Below the pieces are notes generated by a model, which had not been told where the DNA came from, ran no database searches, and was given only the letters and a program-made list of their open reading frames with translations. A DNA stretch of 64,000 nucleotides, from positions 33,566 through 97,565 of the forward strand of contig CAYPOD010000010.1 of assembly GCA_964412375.1 (NCBI GenBank). The letters are read 5' to 3'. Every line of letters starts with the position of its first letter. Position 1 is the stretch's first letter. The DNA comes from CADEDV01 sp964412375. GTDB lineage: Bacteria; Bacteroidota; Bacteroidia; Chitinophagales; Chitinophagaceae. Below are positions 9,075 to 18,271 of the stretch, piece after piece. The position numbers were made by a program, and so were the translations under genes.

Positions 9075-9887
9075 ATGATACGGACCATCATTGTTTTTTT
9101 TATTTTTTCAGGCTTGCTTATCGCCTGCACTAAAAACTCAATAACAGGCCGCAGCCAGTTCAAGCTTTTGCCCGAGTCAGAATTGCAGGGCATGGCCACA
9201 CAGCAATACCAGCAATTTCTTTCATCAAATAAAGTGGTTGCCAGCAGTACCAGCAAGGATGCTGAGATGGTAGTGCGGGTAGGGCAACGCATCACCAAAG
9301 CAGTGGTTGACTATTACACATCCAAAGGCCTGGCCAAAGAACTGGAAAGTTTTAAGTGGGAATATAACCTGGTGGATGACAAAACAGTAAACGCCTGGTG
9401 TATGCCCGGTGGTAAGATTGTTGTATATACCGGCATTCTTCCCATCACCCGCAATGAAGCGGCACTGGCAGCCATCATGGGACATGAAGTGTCACATGCA
9501 ATTTTCTATCACGGCAATGAAAGAATGAGCCAGGGACTTACACAACAACTGGGTGGTGTTGCTTTATCCGTTGCCCTGGCCAACAAGCCTGCAGCTACGC
9601 AAAATCTTTTTATGGCAGCTTATGGCCTGGGGTCACAAGTGGGTGTGATGTTGCCTTTTTCCCGCAAACATGAACTGGAAGCTGATCGCTGGGGATTGAT
9701 TTGGACGGCGATGGCTGGGTATAATCCGCAGGAAGCCATCGGTCTTTGGGAAAGAATGGAAGCGGCATCATCCGGTCAAAAACCACCTGAATTTCTTAGC
9801 ACACACCCCGCAGAAGGCCGCAGAATAGAGCAATTACAGAAATATATGCCTGAAGCGATGAAATATTATAAGCCAATCAGTAACTAA
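9075..9887 (+). CDS. M48-family zinc metalloprotease lipoprotein
   Basis: A 270-residue envelope protease. The first 20 residues form a lipoprotein signal (L-L-I-A-C). The zinc site is HEVSH at 137-141, with the third ligand E202 in E-L-E-A-D, the M48 arrangement of BepA/LoiP-like enzymes that degrade misfolded envelope proteins. There are no transmembrane helices beyond the signal, so this is the periplasmic M48C type rather than HtpX. An upstream in-frame ATG at 9045 would add ten residues before the signal and is rejected. A strong terminator follows directly. Confidence 0.92.
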   Translation: MIRTIIVFFIFSGLLIACTKNSITGRSQFKLLPESELQGMATQQYQQFLSSNKVVASSTSKDAEMVVRVGQRITKAVVDYYTSKGLAKELESFKWEYNLVDDKTVNAWCMPGGKIVVYTGILPITRNEAALAAIMGHEVSHAIFYHGNERMSQGLTQQLGGVALSVALANKPAATQNLFMAAYGLGSQVGVMLPFSRKHELEADRWGLIWTAMAGYNPQEAIGLWERMEAASSGQKPPEFLSTHPAEGRRIEQLQKYMPEAMKYYKPISN

Positions 9888-9904
9888 AAAGTTGATTTAT
9901 ATTA

Positions 9905-9941
9905 AAAAATGCCGCTTAAATTCATTTTAAGTGGCATTTTT
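9905..9941 (+). terminator. Rho-independent terminator after the M48 protease gene
   Basis: A 16-base stem (AAAAATGCCGCTTAAA at 9905-9920 with 9926-9941, one G-T pair) encloses a five-base loop. It ends in a T run on the plus strand and an A run on the other side, so it can work in both directions. It lies 17 bases after the protease stop codon. Confidence 0.9.
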
Positions 9942-9977
9942 ATTTGGATTATTCTTTAATCTCCATCCGATAATGCT

Positions 9978-9985
9978 TACCTTTG
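9978..9985 (+). promoter_or_regulatory. -7 promoter element for the 148-aa gene
   Basis: TACCTTTG is an exact TAnnTTTG match 76 bases upstream of the ATG at 10062 and downstream of the terminator at 9905-9941, so the next gene probably has its own promoter. No clear -33 element was found. Confidence 0.4.
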
Positions 9986-10061
9986 CCCTCCCTGCTCAGA
10001 GAACTACATATCGGAATCATCCGGTGCAATTGTCAGAAACCTATTAAAATAGCTTCAAGGT

Positions 10062-10508
10062 ATGTCACAAACTGTTTTTGAAAAGTTACAACTGGCAGAC
10101 GAAAAGAATCTTTTAATTCAGGGTTTGCCCTCTTCCATCGAAAAGCAATTCAGTAAGCTCTCCTTCGCTAAAAACATCACTCCGTTGCTCAAAACACGGA
10201 AGATTGATTTTGCGCTGGTCTTTGCCGTTAATGAAAACCAGTTAAATGGTATTCTTAAAGACGTGATGCCTTCGCTGAAAGAGGAGTCCAAATTCTGGGT
10301 TGCTTATCCAAAGACCACTTCCAAGATCGTCACTGACCTGAACCGTGAGTGCAGTTGGAACCGCCTCACTTGTGAAGGTTATGAAAGCATCGAAAGAGTG
10401 GAACTGGATCATGTATGGAGCGCCATGCGTTTCACAAGATGTGAAAGCATCAGGGGTGGCAATGTAGCTGCAAGCCGTAAAAGGCAGGCACCTGCTATGG
10501 CTGAATAA
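10062..10508 (+). CDS. Uncharacterised 148-aa protein (DUF3052-like resemblance)
   Basis: A soluble protein without signal or membrane segments. The central part (about 45-100) alternates strands and helices and contains F-W-V-A-Y-P-K followed by a basic/hydrophobic helix; the tail is basic and Ala-rich. The layout resembles DUF3052/YdeI-like small proteins, but the match is weak and made by eye. It has its own -7 element and a terminator immediately downstream, so it is probably transcribed alone. Function unknown. Confidence 0.7.
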   Translation: MSQTVFEKLQLADEKNLLIQGLPSSIEKQFSKLSFAKNITPLLKTRKIDFALVFAVNENQLNGILKDVMPSLKEESKFWVAYPKTTSKIVTDLNRECSWNRLTCEGYESIERVELDHVWSAMRFTRCESIRGGNVAASRKRQAPAMAE

Positions 10509-10534
10509 GGTAAGGTTCTGCTGTAAATTTATTT

Positions 10535-10542
10535 TAGGTTTG
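10535..10542 (+). promoter_or_regulatory. -7 element inside the terminator, possible promoter of the CYTH gene
   Basis: TAGGTTTG matches TAnnTTTG and overlaps the left arm of the terminator hairpin at 10538-10559. Transcription starting 5-8 bases downstream would begin within the hairpin and give a leader of about 15-20 bases before ATG 10567. No -33 TTTG is visible at the correct spacing, so the call is tentative. Confidence 0.35.
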
Positions 10543-10566
10543 CTGAGCAATCAGCAAACTTTTTTT
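10538..10566 (+). terminator. Rho-independent terminator abutting the CYTH start codon
   Basis: GTTTGCTGA (10538-10546), a GCAA tetraloop and TCAGCAAAC (10551-10559) form a perfect 9-bp stem followed by seven T residues (10560-10566). The next base is the A of the ATG at 10567. It lies 29 bases after the stop of the 148-aa gene, which it should terminate. Confidence 0.85.
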
Positions 10567-11088
10567 ATGCCCTTTTTGAATGTGGAGATAAAAGCCCGAT
10601 GTGCAGACCCTGCTTTTGTGCGCCGGTACCTGCGTGAAAAGCAAGCCGATTTTAAAGGAACGGATGAACAAACCGACACTTATTTCAATGTGGTAAAAGG
10701 AAGGCTCAAATTGCGGGAAGGTAAAATTGAAAACAACCTCATCTTTTATGAAAGAAGCGACCAGGCAGGCCCTAAACACTCAAGCTTTAACCTGGTAAAA
10801 GTGCAGGATGCTACGGGGCTAAAAGAAGTGCTGACAAAATCAATGGGATTAAAAATCGTAGTCAAAAAGCGACGGGAGATTTATTATATCGGTAATGTGA
10901 AATTCCATATTGATGAAGTGCCGGGGCTGGGTTCATTTGTAGAGATTGAGGCAGGAAATGTGCTGGCGGATCTGACTGCGGAACAACTAAAATATCAATG
11001 CGATCAGTATATCGCCGACTTGGGGATCCGGGCGTCAGACCTCATTGAAAATTCTTACAGTGATATGCTGATAGCTGAAAACCAGTAG
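10567..11088 (+). CDS. CYTH-domain protein (class IV adenylate cyclase/ThTPase-like)
   Basis: A 173-residue protein of the CYTH superfamily, whose members form a beta tunnel that binds triphosphates with divalent metal. The N-terminal signature N-V-E-I-K-A-R, the later K-L-R-E-G strand, Y-E-R, V-K-K-R-R-E-I-Y and F-H-I-D-E-V-P-G-L-G-S-F-V-E-I-E all fit the CyaB/thiamine-triphosphatase branch. The substrate cannot be told from sequence. The signature begins at residue 5, so translation must start at the ATG at 10567 or before it, although that ATG directly follows a terminator T-run. It ends three bases before the convergent dnaG stop. Confidence 0.88.
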   Translation: MPFLNVEIKARCADPAFVRRYLREKQADFKGTDEQTDTYFNVVKGRLKLREGKIENNLIFYERSDQAGPKHSSFNLVKVQDATGLKEVLTKSMGLKIVVKKRREIYYIGNVKFHIDEVPGLGSFVEIEAGNVLADLTAEQLKYQCDQYIADLGIRASDLIENSYSDMLIAENQ

Positions 11089-11091
11089 TTT

Positions 11092-13125
11092 TTATCTTAT
11101 GACCACGGTCCCCGTTTTCTTAGTCAGCTCTATTTCTAATTGCTTCAGGTGTTCATGAGTATGGTGCAACATCATCCGCTCTTCATCTGTATGCGGCTTT
11201 TCAAGATCCAGTTGGTTTTCGAGCAGCATCCTTTTGATCTTACGCAACTTCAGGTAATTGACCGCTGACTCCACCTCTTCATTTGTCCTGTCTATATCCA
11301 TTTTTAAAAATTTCATTAGCCTTTCCTCGTTGTTGCGGGCAACAGATTGTATAAAATCTTCATAACGCTGCTCAAAAAGTCCCTGCTGGTAGCCGGTGCT
11401 TTGACTGAATTCCTTTCGCCAGTGTTCGCTTTCTTCATAGGGAAAGTTTAACAACGCTACGGCTAATGAACTGAGCAGCGGGTCAGGATGATATATAAAG
11501 AAATTTTTATCAGCTTGTGCCGGCGATTGCTGCATGGTGTGTCTGAATGTTTGCAGCAGTTTCAACACATCTTTATTATCAATCAATGTTTCATCGGGTA
11601 ATTCTTCAAAAATATATTCAGCCACCAGTTTTTGCTCATTCCATTTTTTAAGTCCGTACTCCAGCAGGATGCGGGCTACTTCCCGTTCCTGCAGTTCATC
11701 TTTGAACAGCAGGTTGAAAGTGACATCATCAAAATTGTTTTGTTCAGCCTGCCTGGTGTTTTCTTCATATTGCCTGGCTTCCTCAAAGGGTAGTTTCCGT
11801 TCCAGGGTGGAAATACGATCACGGATAAACTTATTCACCAGTGCATGAAGACCACTTTCATCAATTTTCAATAAATCCGCACATTGCTTGATATAATCCT
11901 GCTGTTTGGTAAAATCTTCTGCTTTGTTGATCCTCGAAATGGTTTCTGCCATGCGATTCACGACTTCTGCTTTCTTGGTAGAATCATTGCCGGCATCTTT
12001 TAAGGCCACTTCTAATTGAAAAAGAATAAAATCTTTTTTATTCCTGCTGACAAAATCGGTGAATGCAGCAGCACCAACCTTATTGACATAACTGTCAGGG
12101 TCTTCATTGTCGGGAATCAGCACCAGCTTCACATTCAGCCCTTCTTCCAGGGCCAGGTCAAGTCCTCTCAAAGCAGCTTTCACACCGGCGGCATCGCCAT
12201 CATATACAATGGTGAGATTATTGGTATATTTTTTTACCAGTCGAAGCTGGTCGGGTGTCAGTGATGTGCCGCCGCTGGCTACCACGTTTTCGATGCCGGC
12301 CTGTGAAAGTGATATTACATCCGTGTAACCTTCGACAAGTAAGCACTCATCCGCTTTGTCAATGGCCTGCCGGGCAAAATAAGAACCATAGAGGATCTTG
12401 CTTTTTATGTAAATCTCGTTCTCCGGGGTGTTGATATACTTCGGCGCCTTATCATTACTCTTTAATATCCTGGCTCCAAATCCCATCACTTTACCACTGT
12501 GGTTGTGCACGGGAAAAATAACACGGCCCCGATAGTTATCGGCCAGCTGGTCATTACGGTTAACCACCAGCCCGGTTTTAAGCAACAATTCCGTATTGAA
12601 CTGTTTTGAAACCGCTTCTTTTGTCAAAGCATCTCTTTGTTCAGGTGAATAACCTAACTGGAATTTTCGGATAACTTCTTCACGGAAACCTCTTTCCTTA
12701 AAATAAGCCAGCCCGATATCCCTTCCTTCTTCGGTATCAAACAACTGCCGGCTGAAAAACTGCTGTGCAAAACTATTGATGATATAGAGGCTGTCGGCCG
12801 CCTGCAATTGCTGCCGTTGTTCATCGGTTACGAAGGTTTCTTCCACCTCAATACCATATTTGTTGGCCAGCCATTTTAGCGCTTCCACATAGCTATACTT
12901 TTCATGCTCCATCACAAAACTGATGGTATTACCGCTTTTACCACAACCAAAGCATTTATAGATCTCCTTTGATGGTGAAACAGTAAAAGATGGTGTTTTT
13001 TCATTATGAAAAGGGCAGAGGCCGAGATAGTTAGAGCCTCTTTTTTTCAACTTCACAAACTCACCTACCACATCCAGGATGTCGAGACGGCCAAGTATCT
13101 GCTGTATGGTGTTTTGAGAGATCAT
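11092..13125 (-). CDS. dnaG: DNA primase
   Basis: A 677-residue primase that makes RNA primers at the replication fork. The N-terminal zinc ribbon has ligands C37, H40, C58 and C61. It is followed by the RNA-polymerase core and TOPRIM motifs (L-L-V-E-G-Y-T-D and Y-D-G-D-A-A-G), then a helical C-terminal region that would contact the DnaB helicase. The upstream in-frame codon at 13167 adds 14 non-conserved residues; ATG at 13125 gives the standard M-I-S-Q-N-T-I start. It is convergent with the CYTH gene, three bases apart. Confidence 0.97.
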   Translation of the reverse strand: MISQNTIQQILGRLDILDVVGEFVKLKKRGSNYLGLCPFHNEKTPSFTVSPSKEIYKCFGCGKSGNTISFVMEHEKYSYVEALKWLANKYGIEVEETFVTDEQRQQLQAADSLYIINSFAQQFFSRQLFDTEEGRDIGLAYFKERGFREEVIRKFQLGYSPEQRDALTKEAVSKQFNTELLLKTGLVVNRNDQLADNYRGRVIFPVHNHSGKVMGFGARILKSNDKAPKYINTPENEIYIKSKILYGSYFARQAIDKADECLLVEGYTDVISLSQAGIENVVASGGTSLTPDQLRLVKKYTNNLTIVYDGDAAGVKAALRGLDLALEEGLNVKLVLIPDNEDPDSYVNKVGAAAFTDFVSRNKKDFILFQLEVALKDAGNDSTKKAEVVNRMAETISRINKAEDFTKQQDYIKQCADLLKIDESGLHALVNKFIRDRISTLERKLPFEEARQYEENTRQAEQNNFDDVTFNLLFKDELQEREVARILLEYGLKKWNEQKLVAEYIFEELPDETLIDNKDVLKLLQTFRHTMQQSPAQADKNFFIYHPDPLLSSLAVALLNFPYEESEHWRKEFSQSTGYQQGLFEQRYEDFIQSVARNNEERLMKFLKMDIDRTNEEVESAVNYLKLRKIKRMLLENQLDLEKPHTDEERMMLHHTHEHLKQLEIELTKKTGTVVIR

Positions 13126-13223
13126 GCAGGCTGGCAAGTTATAGAAAATAGCCTCTCGACTTCCCAAAAAATATATTATAGAAAAAGTTTATTTTTAGCT
13201 TGCCCACACTTAAAACTAATTGT

Positions 13224-14432
13224 ATGAAATTACTGTTTTTATTACTGATCCTGGCAGAGTCACTTATCTCTCTGTCACAACCTTCAGAGGCAGAAATCAG
13301 GAAGCAAATTACCAACGAGGGAACCAAATCAATTAAGTTCACCAAGACCACAGGAACAAGGCAATGGAATAGTGATCTGGGTAATTGGGAATATGTAAGG
13401 GGGGTAGAAGTGGTTCGCAAAAGTGATTACCCGGGCATTGATCTTGTGGTAACAGGTGATGTTGTTTATCAATATACAGGGGTTGGGAATTACAGTTATT
13501 GGAAGTTCAGAACGCTGAGTAATCAATACCTGGGAGTACCCAATCCTTCAGCAAAAGAGATCACAGATTTTATCAGTAAAGATTGGAAAAAATTCTATGG
13601 CTATTATTACACTGTAATTACTCAGGTACGTCAGCAGCCTGCCTTAGCTGTTGATCCTGAATGGACCTGGCATAGCCCGAATTCAGTTGAGTTTCGCATG
13701 AAGGTAGTATTTGATCATATTACCAGTAATACAACTGTTGAGACATTGGATTGTATATGGAATGTTCGTTTTTACAGAGATAATCCCAAAGACCCCTGGA
13801 AAAACATGCTGGCTATCAGAAGTGAGGAGGCAAATAACCTGAAAGTGATTGAAAAAAAGCAATATACCAATGCACAGATCAATGACCTCAGGAAAAAAAC
13901 ATTAGCGTTCACTATGGCAGAACAGGAGGCAAGCCTGCAAGCCGCATCCCTTTCGTCTTTGAATGTTCCAGAATTCTCCAGGGGAGAGGAAATGGTGAAA
14001 TTTATTCATAATATTCTTCGTAACGGCGACGAAAACCAGTTCAGGGCAGCAATGATGAAATGTATGGCCCAGGGATTTATTATCGAAGGAAGCTCATTGC
14101 AGTTGCGGCCTGATATTGAGCAAGCAATGAAAGCTGTTGTTACTGCTGCATACAAGGACAAATCAACATATAAACAGATGTATTGTCAAAACCCTCCTTA
14201 TCGGGTGGAAAAATGGGGTGATGGTAACAGGCATTCGATTTACATCCCCGCTGCAGTAGCAAACTGTACTTCCATGTTTGTTGTTGGATTTGTAAATACA
14301 GGATATAAAGAAGGAGTGCCTCAAGCCAAATTACGGATACTTGAATTTAATATTAACGTAAGGCATGATGATGATGCCATCAGTTACATCAATTCATTTT
14401 CAGACAGAAAAAATCTTTGTAAAAGCGATTAA
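13224..14432 (+). CDS. Secreted protein of unknown function, 402 aa
   Basis: A signal peptide (about residues 1-18, ending S-L-S-Q) precedes a mature protein rich in Tyr, Trp and Asn. About residues 30-215 look like beta-rich domains with repeated W-x-F/Y strands. The stretch from about 215-260 is helical, and the C-terminal 140 residues are mixed with four cysteines. No catalytic motif or named family was recognised. It is divergent from dnaG and stands alone. Periplasmic or extracellular location is inferred from the signal. A TTG codon at 13200 is in frame, but the ATG at 13224 opens the signal peptide. Confidence 0.75.
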   Translation: MKLLFLLLILAESLISLSQPSEAEIRKQITNEGTKSIKFTKTTGTRQWNSDLGNWEYVRGVEVVRKSDYPGIDLVVTGDVVYQYTGVGNYSYWKFRTLSNQYLGVPNPSAKEITDFISKDWKKFYGYYYTVITQVRQQPALAVDPEWTWHSPNSVEFRMKVVFDHITSNTTVETLDCIWNVRFYRDNPKDPWKNMLAIRSEEANNLKVIEKKQYTNAQINDLRKKTLAFTMAEQEASLQAASLSSLNVPEFSRGEEMVKFIHNILRNGDENQFRAAMMKCMAQGFIIEGSSLQLRPDIEQAMKAVVTAAYKDKSTYKQMYCQNPPYRVEKWGDGNRHSIYIPAAVANCTSMFVVGFVNTGYKEGVPQAKLRILEFNINVRHDDDAISYINSFSDRKNLCKSD

Positions 14433-14717
14433 GATACACCCATTTTCAAAGTTTAAATTGGCTTTTGACTATTCCTCACGAATAGGCCGACATGTTGTGT
14501 GCAGATTCCATAATGCGACAACAATCGGTTTCAGTCCCTTTCTGGACACTATTGAAAATATTAATCCCAGATGAATTGATTTTTGCACTTTATCAGCAGG
14601 TTATGTGCAAAGAAAATGATGGTTATTTAAAAAAGAAGTTTTAACTTACAACTACCATCCGGAAACCCCAGGGAAAATAAAGGAAACAAGATTGCTTCAC
14701 CTTTAAATTTAAATCCC

Positions 14718-15098
14718 ATGGTCCAGGTAGAAATTGCACAGCTTACCGGGGAGTGCACAGCCTGGCGTGAGAAACTTCGCCAATACCGCGAAGAATTCAC
14801 CCAGGACAAAACCAAACTTCAGCAGGCAGCCAGCCACTCCCTCACCAAAGATCAGCTCCAGGACGTAGAGCACCTCCACAACCAGTTTCACATTCAGCTT
14901 ATCAACATTCACGATCTCAAACAGGCCATCAAAGTGCATGAACGAAAAATCAGCATTGAAATGGAGGCAGCCGGCGGTCAGTTGAGCGAAGAAACAGTTG
15001 CTGAACATGAACACCTTCACAGCGAGTATGAAAGTCTTGAGCACACCCTGCTCGGGCTCCGAAATGAATTCGATGATTTCTTAAGCCGAACGCAATAG
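14718..15098 (+). CDS. Small coiled-coil protein, 126 aa, unknown
   Basis: Almost entirely helical and highly charged (many Glu, Gln, His, Lys), with heptad-like spacing of Leu/Ile across residues 35-120; it probably forms a coiled-coil dimer. No signal or membrane segment. Several His residues are clustered (H-L-H-N-Q-F-H; H-E-H-L-H). It is separated from its neighbours by 285 and 147 bases, so it is probably a single-gene unit. No function can be assigned. Confidence 0.7.
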   Translation: MVQVEIAQLTGECTAWREKLRQYREEFTQDKTKLQQAASHSLTKDQLQDVEHLHNQFHIQLINIHDLKQAIKVHERKISIEMEAAGGQLSEETVAEHEHLHSEYESLEHTLLGLRNEFDDFLSRTQ

Positions 15099-15245
15099 TT
15101 TAAGTAAACAGGCTAAGCAGAATGAATCACCGGTTGTATGTACTACCGGTAACCTGATCATTCAATCGCAGATAGGAAATACATGGTTGTCTTTACCCAT
15201 TAAATTCAAAGACAAATCCATTCTTCATTTCTAAAATTGATTGCC

Positions 15246-17381
15246 ATGCCAGAATTTGATACCTCACACGTCAAAAATATTGTCTTACTGGGCCATGCCG
15301 GCTCAGGTAAGACCACCTTAGCGGAATGTATGTTGTTTGAAGCCGGTCTCATCACCCGCCGGGGCAGCATAGCCGAAAGAAACACTACCGGCGATTACCA
15401 TGAACTGGAACAGGAGCGGGGGAACTCCATCTTCAGCAAACTGCTGCACACAAAATGGCGGGGATACAAAATCAATATCATTGACACTCCCGGCTATGAT
15501 GATTTTGTCGGTGAAGTGATCTCGGCACTCCGGGTAGCTGACACCGGCGTGATGCTGCTCAATTCCGTGATGGGAGTGGAAGTGGGTACAGATATCATTT
15601 GGGAATATACCGAGCAGTTTAAAACACCGATGATCTTTGCCGTAAACAAACTGGATGATGACAATGCGGATTTTGATAAAACGATCAGGGAAGCCAAAGC
15701 TCACTTTGGCAGCAAAGTGGTGGTGGTGCAATATCCCCGGCAAACAGGTTCCGGCTTTCATGAGATCATTGATGTGTTGAGGATGACCATGTACAAATTC
15801 AAAGATGCCGGCGGCAAACCTGAAAAAATGCCTATACCGGATGAAGAAAAAGCAAAAGCAGACGAACTGCACAAAGAGCTGATAGAAGCAGTGGCCAGTA
15901 ATGATGAAAGCCTGATGGAAAAATATTTTGACAAAGGTGAACTGGATGAGGATGAAATGAAGCTGGGGTTGAAAAAGGCCATGATCAACCATGATCTTTT
16001 CCCGCTATTCTGCTTATCTGCCGAAAGAAATATGGGCAGCGGCCGCCTGATGGGTTTTATAGACAATGTTTGTCCTAGCGCCAACGAAATGCCTGCCAAA
16101 AAATCAAAGAGCGGAGAGAATATTTCCTGCGATGCAAATGGCCCTGCCTGCATTTTTATTTATAAAACAGTGAGTGAGCCACATGTGGGTGAGCTGTCAT
16201 TTTTTAAAGTGTACTCCGGCACTATAAAAAGCGGGATGGAACTGGAAAACGAAACTACGGGTGTCACAGAAAAAATAAACCAGTTGTTCCTGGTGGAAGG
16301 GAATAAACGAACTGCTATAAATGAACTGGTGGCCGGTGACATCGGGGCAACCCTGAAACTGAAAAATACCCATGTAAATAATACCCTTCATGTTAAAGGC
16401 AGGAATTATGAATTGCCCTCCATTGAATTTCCACCGCCAAATATGACCGTGGCCATTGAAACCCTCAAGAAAGGGGAGGAGGAAAAATTATCACAGGCTT
16501 TGCACCAGTTGAAAGAAGAAGACCCGACATTGCTGGTTGAGGTTTCGCCAGAGCTGAAGCAAACCCTGATCCATTGCCAGGGAGACATGCACCTTGCTGT
16601 GGCAAAATGGAAAATTGAGCACCAGCATAAATTAGAAGTGAAATTTGTGAAACCAAGGATCGCCTACCGGGAAACTATCCGCAAAATGGCTGATGCCAAT
16701 TACCGCCACAAAAAGCAAAGTGGCGGCGCTGGTCAATTTGGTGAAGTATTTATGCGGATTGAGCCCTGGCATGAAGGAATGCCCGAACCAACAGACCTTA
16801 ATGTAAGAGGCCGGGACATTTATGATCTTGATTGGGGTGGAAAACTGGTTTTTTACAATTGTATTGTTGGCGGCGCCATAGATGCCCGTTTCCTGCCATC
16901 CATATTAAAAGGTGTGATGGAAAAGATGCATAACGGCCCGTTGACAGGTTCCTATGCAAGAGATATCCGTGTGTCGGTATATGATGGCAAGATGCACCCG
17001 GTTGACAGCAATGACATTTCTTTCAAGATTGCCGGATTGCAGGCTTTCCGCCATGCTTTTCAGCAGGCGGATCCGCAGATATTGGAACCCATTTACCACC
17101 TGGAAGTGCTGTGTCCTGACGACCTCACCGGTTCTGTGATGGGCGACCTGCAAAGCCGCCGGGCTATTGTGGAAGGTATAGACAGCGAAGGTCATTTCCA
17201 AAAAGTGATTGCCAAAGTGCCACTGGCAGAAATGGACGGATATTCATCATCGCTGCGTTCCATAACACAGGGCCGTGCCAAATTCAAAATGCGGTTCCAG
17301 GGGTATGAAGCGGTGCCCTTTGATATACAGCGAAGGCTAATAGATGAATACAGCAAGATTTCTAAAGAAGAGTATGCCTGA
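15246..17381 (+). CDS. Elongation factor G-like translational GTPase
   Basis: A 711-residue protein with the full EF-G domain order. G-motifs: GHAGSGKTT at 16-24, DTPGY at 80-84, NKLD at 134-137 and S-A-E-R later; then domains II-V with the Q-S-G-G-A-G-Q-F-G-E domain IV start. EF-G proper has His in DTPGH, needed for GTP hydrolysis; here it is Y84, a feature of the EF-G-like/EF-G2 branch. Its role is therefore probably auxiliary rather than canonical translocation. The start is taken at the ATG at 15246 rather than the TTG at 15237. A terminator follows at 17398. Confidence 0.9.
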   Translation: MPEFDTSHVKNIVLLGHAGSGKTTLAECMLFEAGLITRRGSIAERNTTGDYHELEQERGNSIFSKLLHTKWRGYKINIIDTPGYDDFVGEVISALRVADTGVMLLNSVMGVEVGTDIIWEYTEQFKTPMIFAVNKLDDDNADFDKTIREAKAHFGSKVVVVQYPRQTGSGFHEIIDVLRMTMYKFKDAGGKPEKMPIPDEEKAKADELHKELIEAVASNDESLMEKYFDKGELDEDEMKLGLKKAMINHDLFPLFCLSAERNMGSGRLMGFIDNVCPSANEMPAKKSKSGENISCDANGPACIFIYKTVSEPHVGELSFFKVYSGTIKSGMELENETTGVTEKINQLFLVEGNKRTAINELVAGDIGATLKLKNTHVNNTLHVKGRNYELPSIEFPPPNMTVAIETLKKGEEEKLSQALHQLKEEDPTLLVEVSPELKQTLIHCQGDMHLAVAKWKIEHQHKLEVKFVKPRIAYRETIRKMADANYRHKKQSGGAGQFGEVFMRIEPWHEGMPEPTDLNVRGRDIYDLDWGGKLVFYNCIVGGAIDARFLPSILKGVMEKMHNGPLTGSYARDIRVSVYDGKMHPVDSNDISFKIAGLQAFRHAFQQADPQILEPIYHLEVLCPDDLTGSVMGDLQSRRAIVEGIDSEGHFQKVIAKVPLAEMDGYSSSLRSITQGRAKFKMRFQGYEAVPFDIQRRLIDEYSKISKEEYA

Positions 17382-17397
17382 TATACTTCTTAAACAG

Positions 17398-17436
17398 ACC
17401 TGCATGGGAGAATTTCTTTCATGCAGGTTTTCTTTT
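17398..17436 (+). terminator. Rho-independent terminator after the EF-G-like gene
   Basis: ACCTGCATG (17398-17406) pairs with CATGCAGGT (17420-17428) around a 13-base loop and is followed by a T-rich run to 17436. It lies 16 bases after the stop codon. Confidence 0.85.
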
Positions 17437-17503
17437 ATAAAATAGCATATGATTTACTGCACAAGTAAAGTTCTGGGAAGTAAACCAATGATTTTTTAAA
17501 AAG

Positions 17504-18241
17504 TTATTTTTTTAATTCCGCAAGCAGCAGGTGACCGCAAATTCGGAAACCGCCTTTGAGAAGCGAAGCCCTGGATGGCAGGTTGTTTACATTGCATCGG
17601 GCAGCAGGTACTCTTCCTAACCTATAAGCTTCTTTTTTTAATTCTTGAATCAGGTAGACCCCATATCCCTTACGCCGATGTTCTTCCTTTACTTCATAGT
17701 AAATGTCGGCAAAGGGAAAATTATAATTCAACAACAATCCGCCAGTGGCAACTGTTTCATTATTCACAACAAGTAGGTATTGGTGATGATCATCCCTGCT
17801 CTCATTTTCTGTTGTTTTCGAACTGAATGCAGCGCTACTTATTGCAAAATTCGTGGTAAGTGCATCTTCAAATAATACTGATTGTTCAGTGAGGTTCTGG
17901 CCAAATACCTGCACCAGGGAGTAAAGCAGTTTGTCGTTGGTCTGGCATTCGAGTAAAGTGACGCCTGAGACTTCAATAAGCAACTGGTACAATTCCTTTG
18001 CGTGATGCCGCAGCTGAGGAAGAACATAGAATTCAAAAATAGTATCTCTGTCTTGGCGGTCATTAAATCCCCAGACTGCTGCATAGCCTGCTGATTCTCC
18101 GTCAACGCTGAGCCGGTATGTGTCTGCCCAGCCATAAAGATGGCATTTGTTATGAATGAACTGGAAATTACCTTCCTGCAAAAACATCACCCGCAAGGGA
18201 TCGTTTATCATAATATCCGAACGGGTTACTGAGAGGTTCAT
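17504..18241 (-). CDS. GNAT-family N-acetyltransferase
   Basis: A 245-residue protein with a C-terminal GNAT fold. The acetyl-CoA-binding loop is R-R-K-G-Y-G-V-Y-L (the R/Q-x-x-G-x-G motif), preceded by the strand I-Y-Y-E-V and followed by the N-V-N-N-L-P-S-R-A-S-L-L-K-G-G-F ending usual for the family. The N-terminal 130 residues have a second, degenerate acetyltransferase-like pattern, suggesting a tandem GNAT. The acetyl acceptor is unknown. It lies 30 bases downstream of nothing on its own strand except the lipoprotein gene upstream at 18754; co-transcription is unclear. Confidence 0.85.
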   Translation of the reverse strand: MNLSVTRSDIMINDPLRVMFLQEGNFQFIHNKCHLYGWADTYRLSVDGESAGYAAVWGFNDRQDRDTIFEFYVLPQLRHHAKELYQLLIEVSGVTLLECQTNDKLLYSLVQVFGQNLTEQSVLFEDALTTNFAISSAAFSSKTTENESRDDHHQYLLVVNNETVATGGLLLNYNFPFADIYYEVKEEHRRKGYGVYLIQELKKEAYRLGRVPAARCNVNNLPSRASLLKGGFRICGHLLLAELKK

Positions 18242-18271
18242 GATCTATAGCATAAGCCGCAAAACAAATAT

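Noticed and set aside
15318..15992. 224-codon frame on the minus strand inside the EF-G-like gene
   Set aside because: It lies wholly opposite a strongly recognised translational GTPase gene and its translation has no domain; it is a codon-bias shadow.
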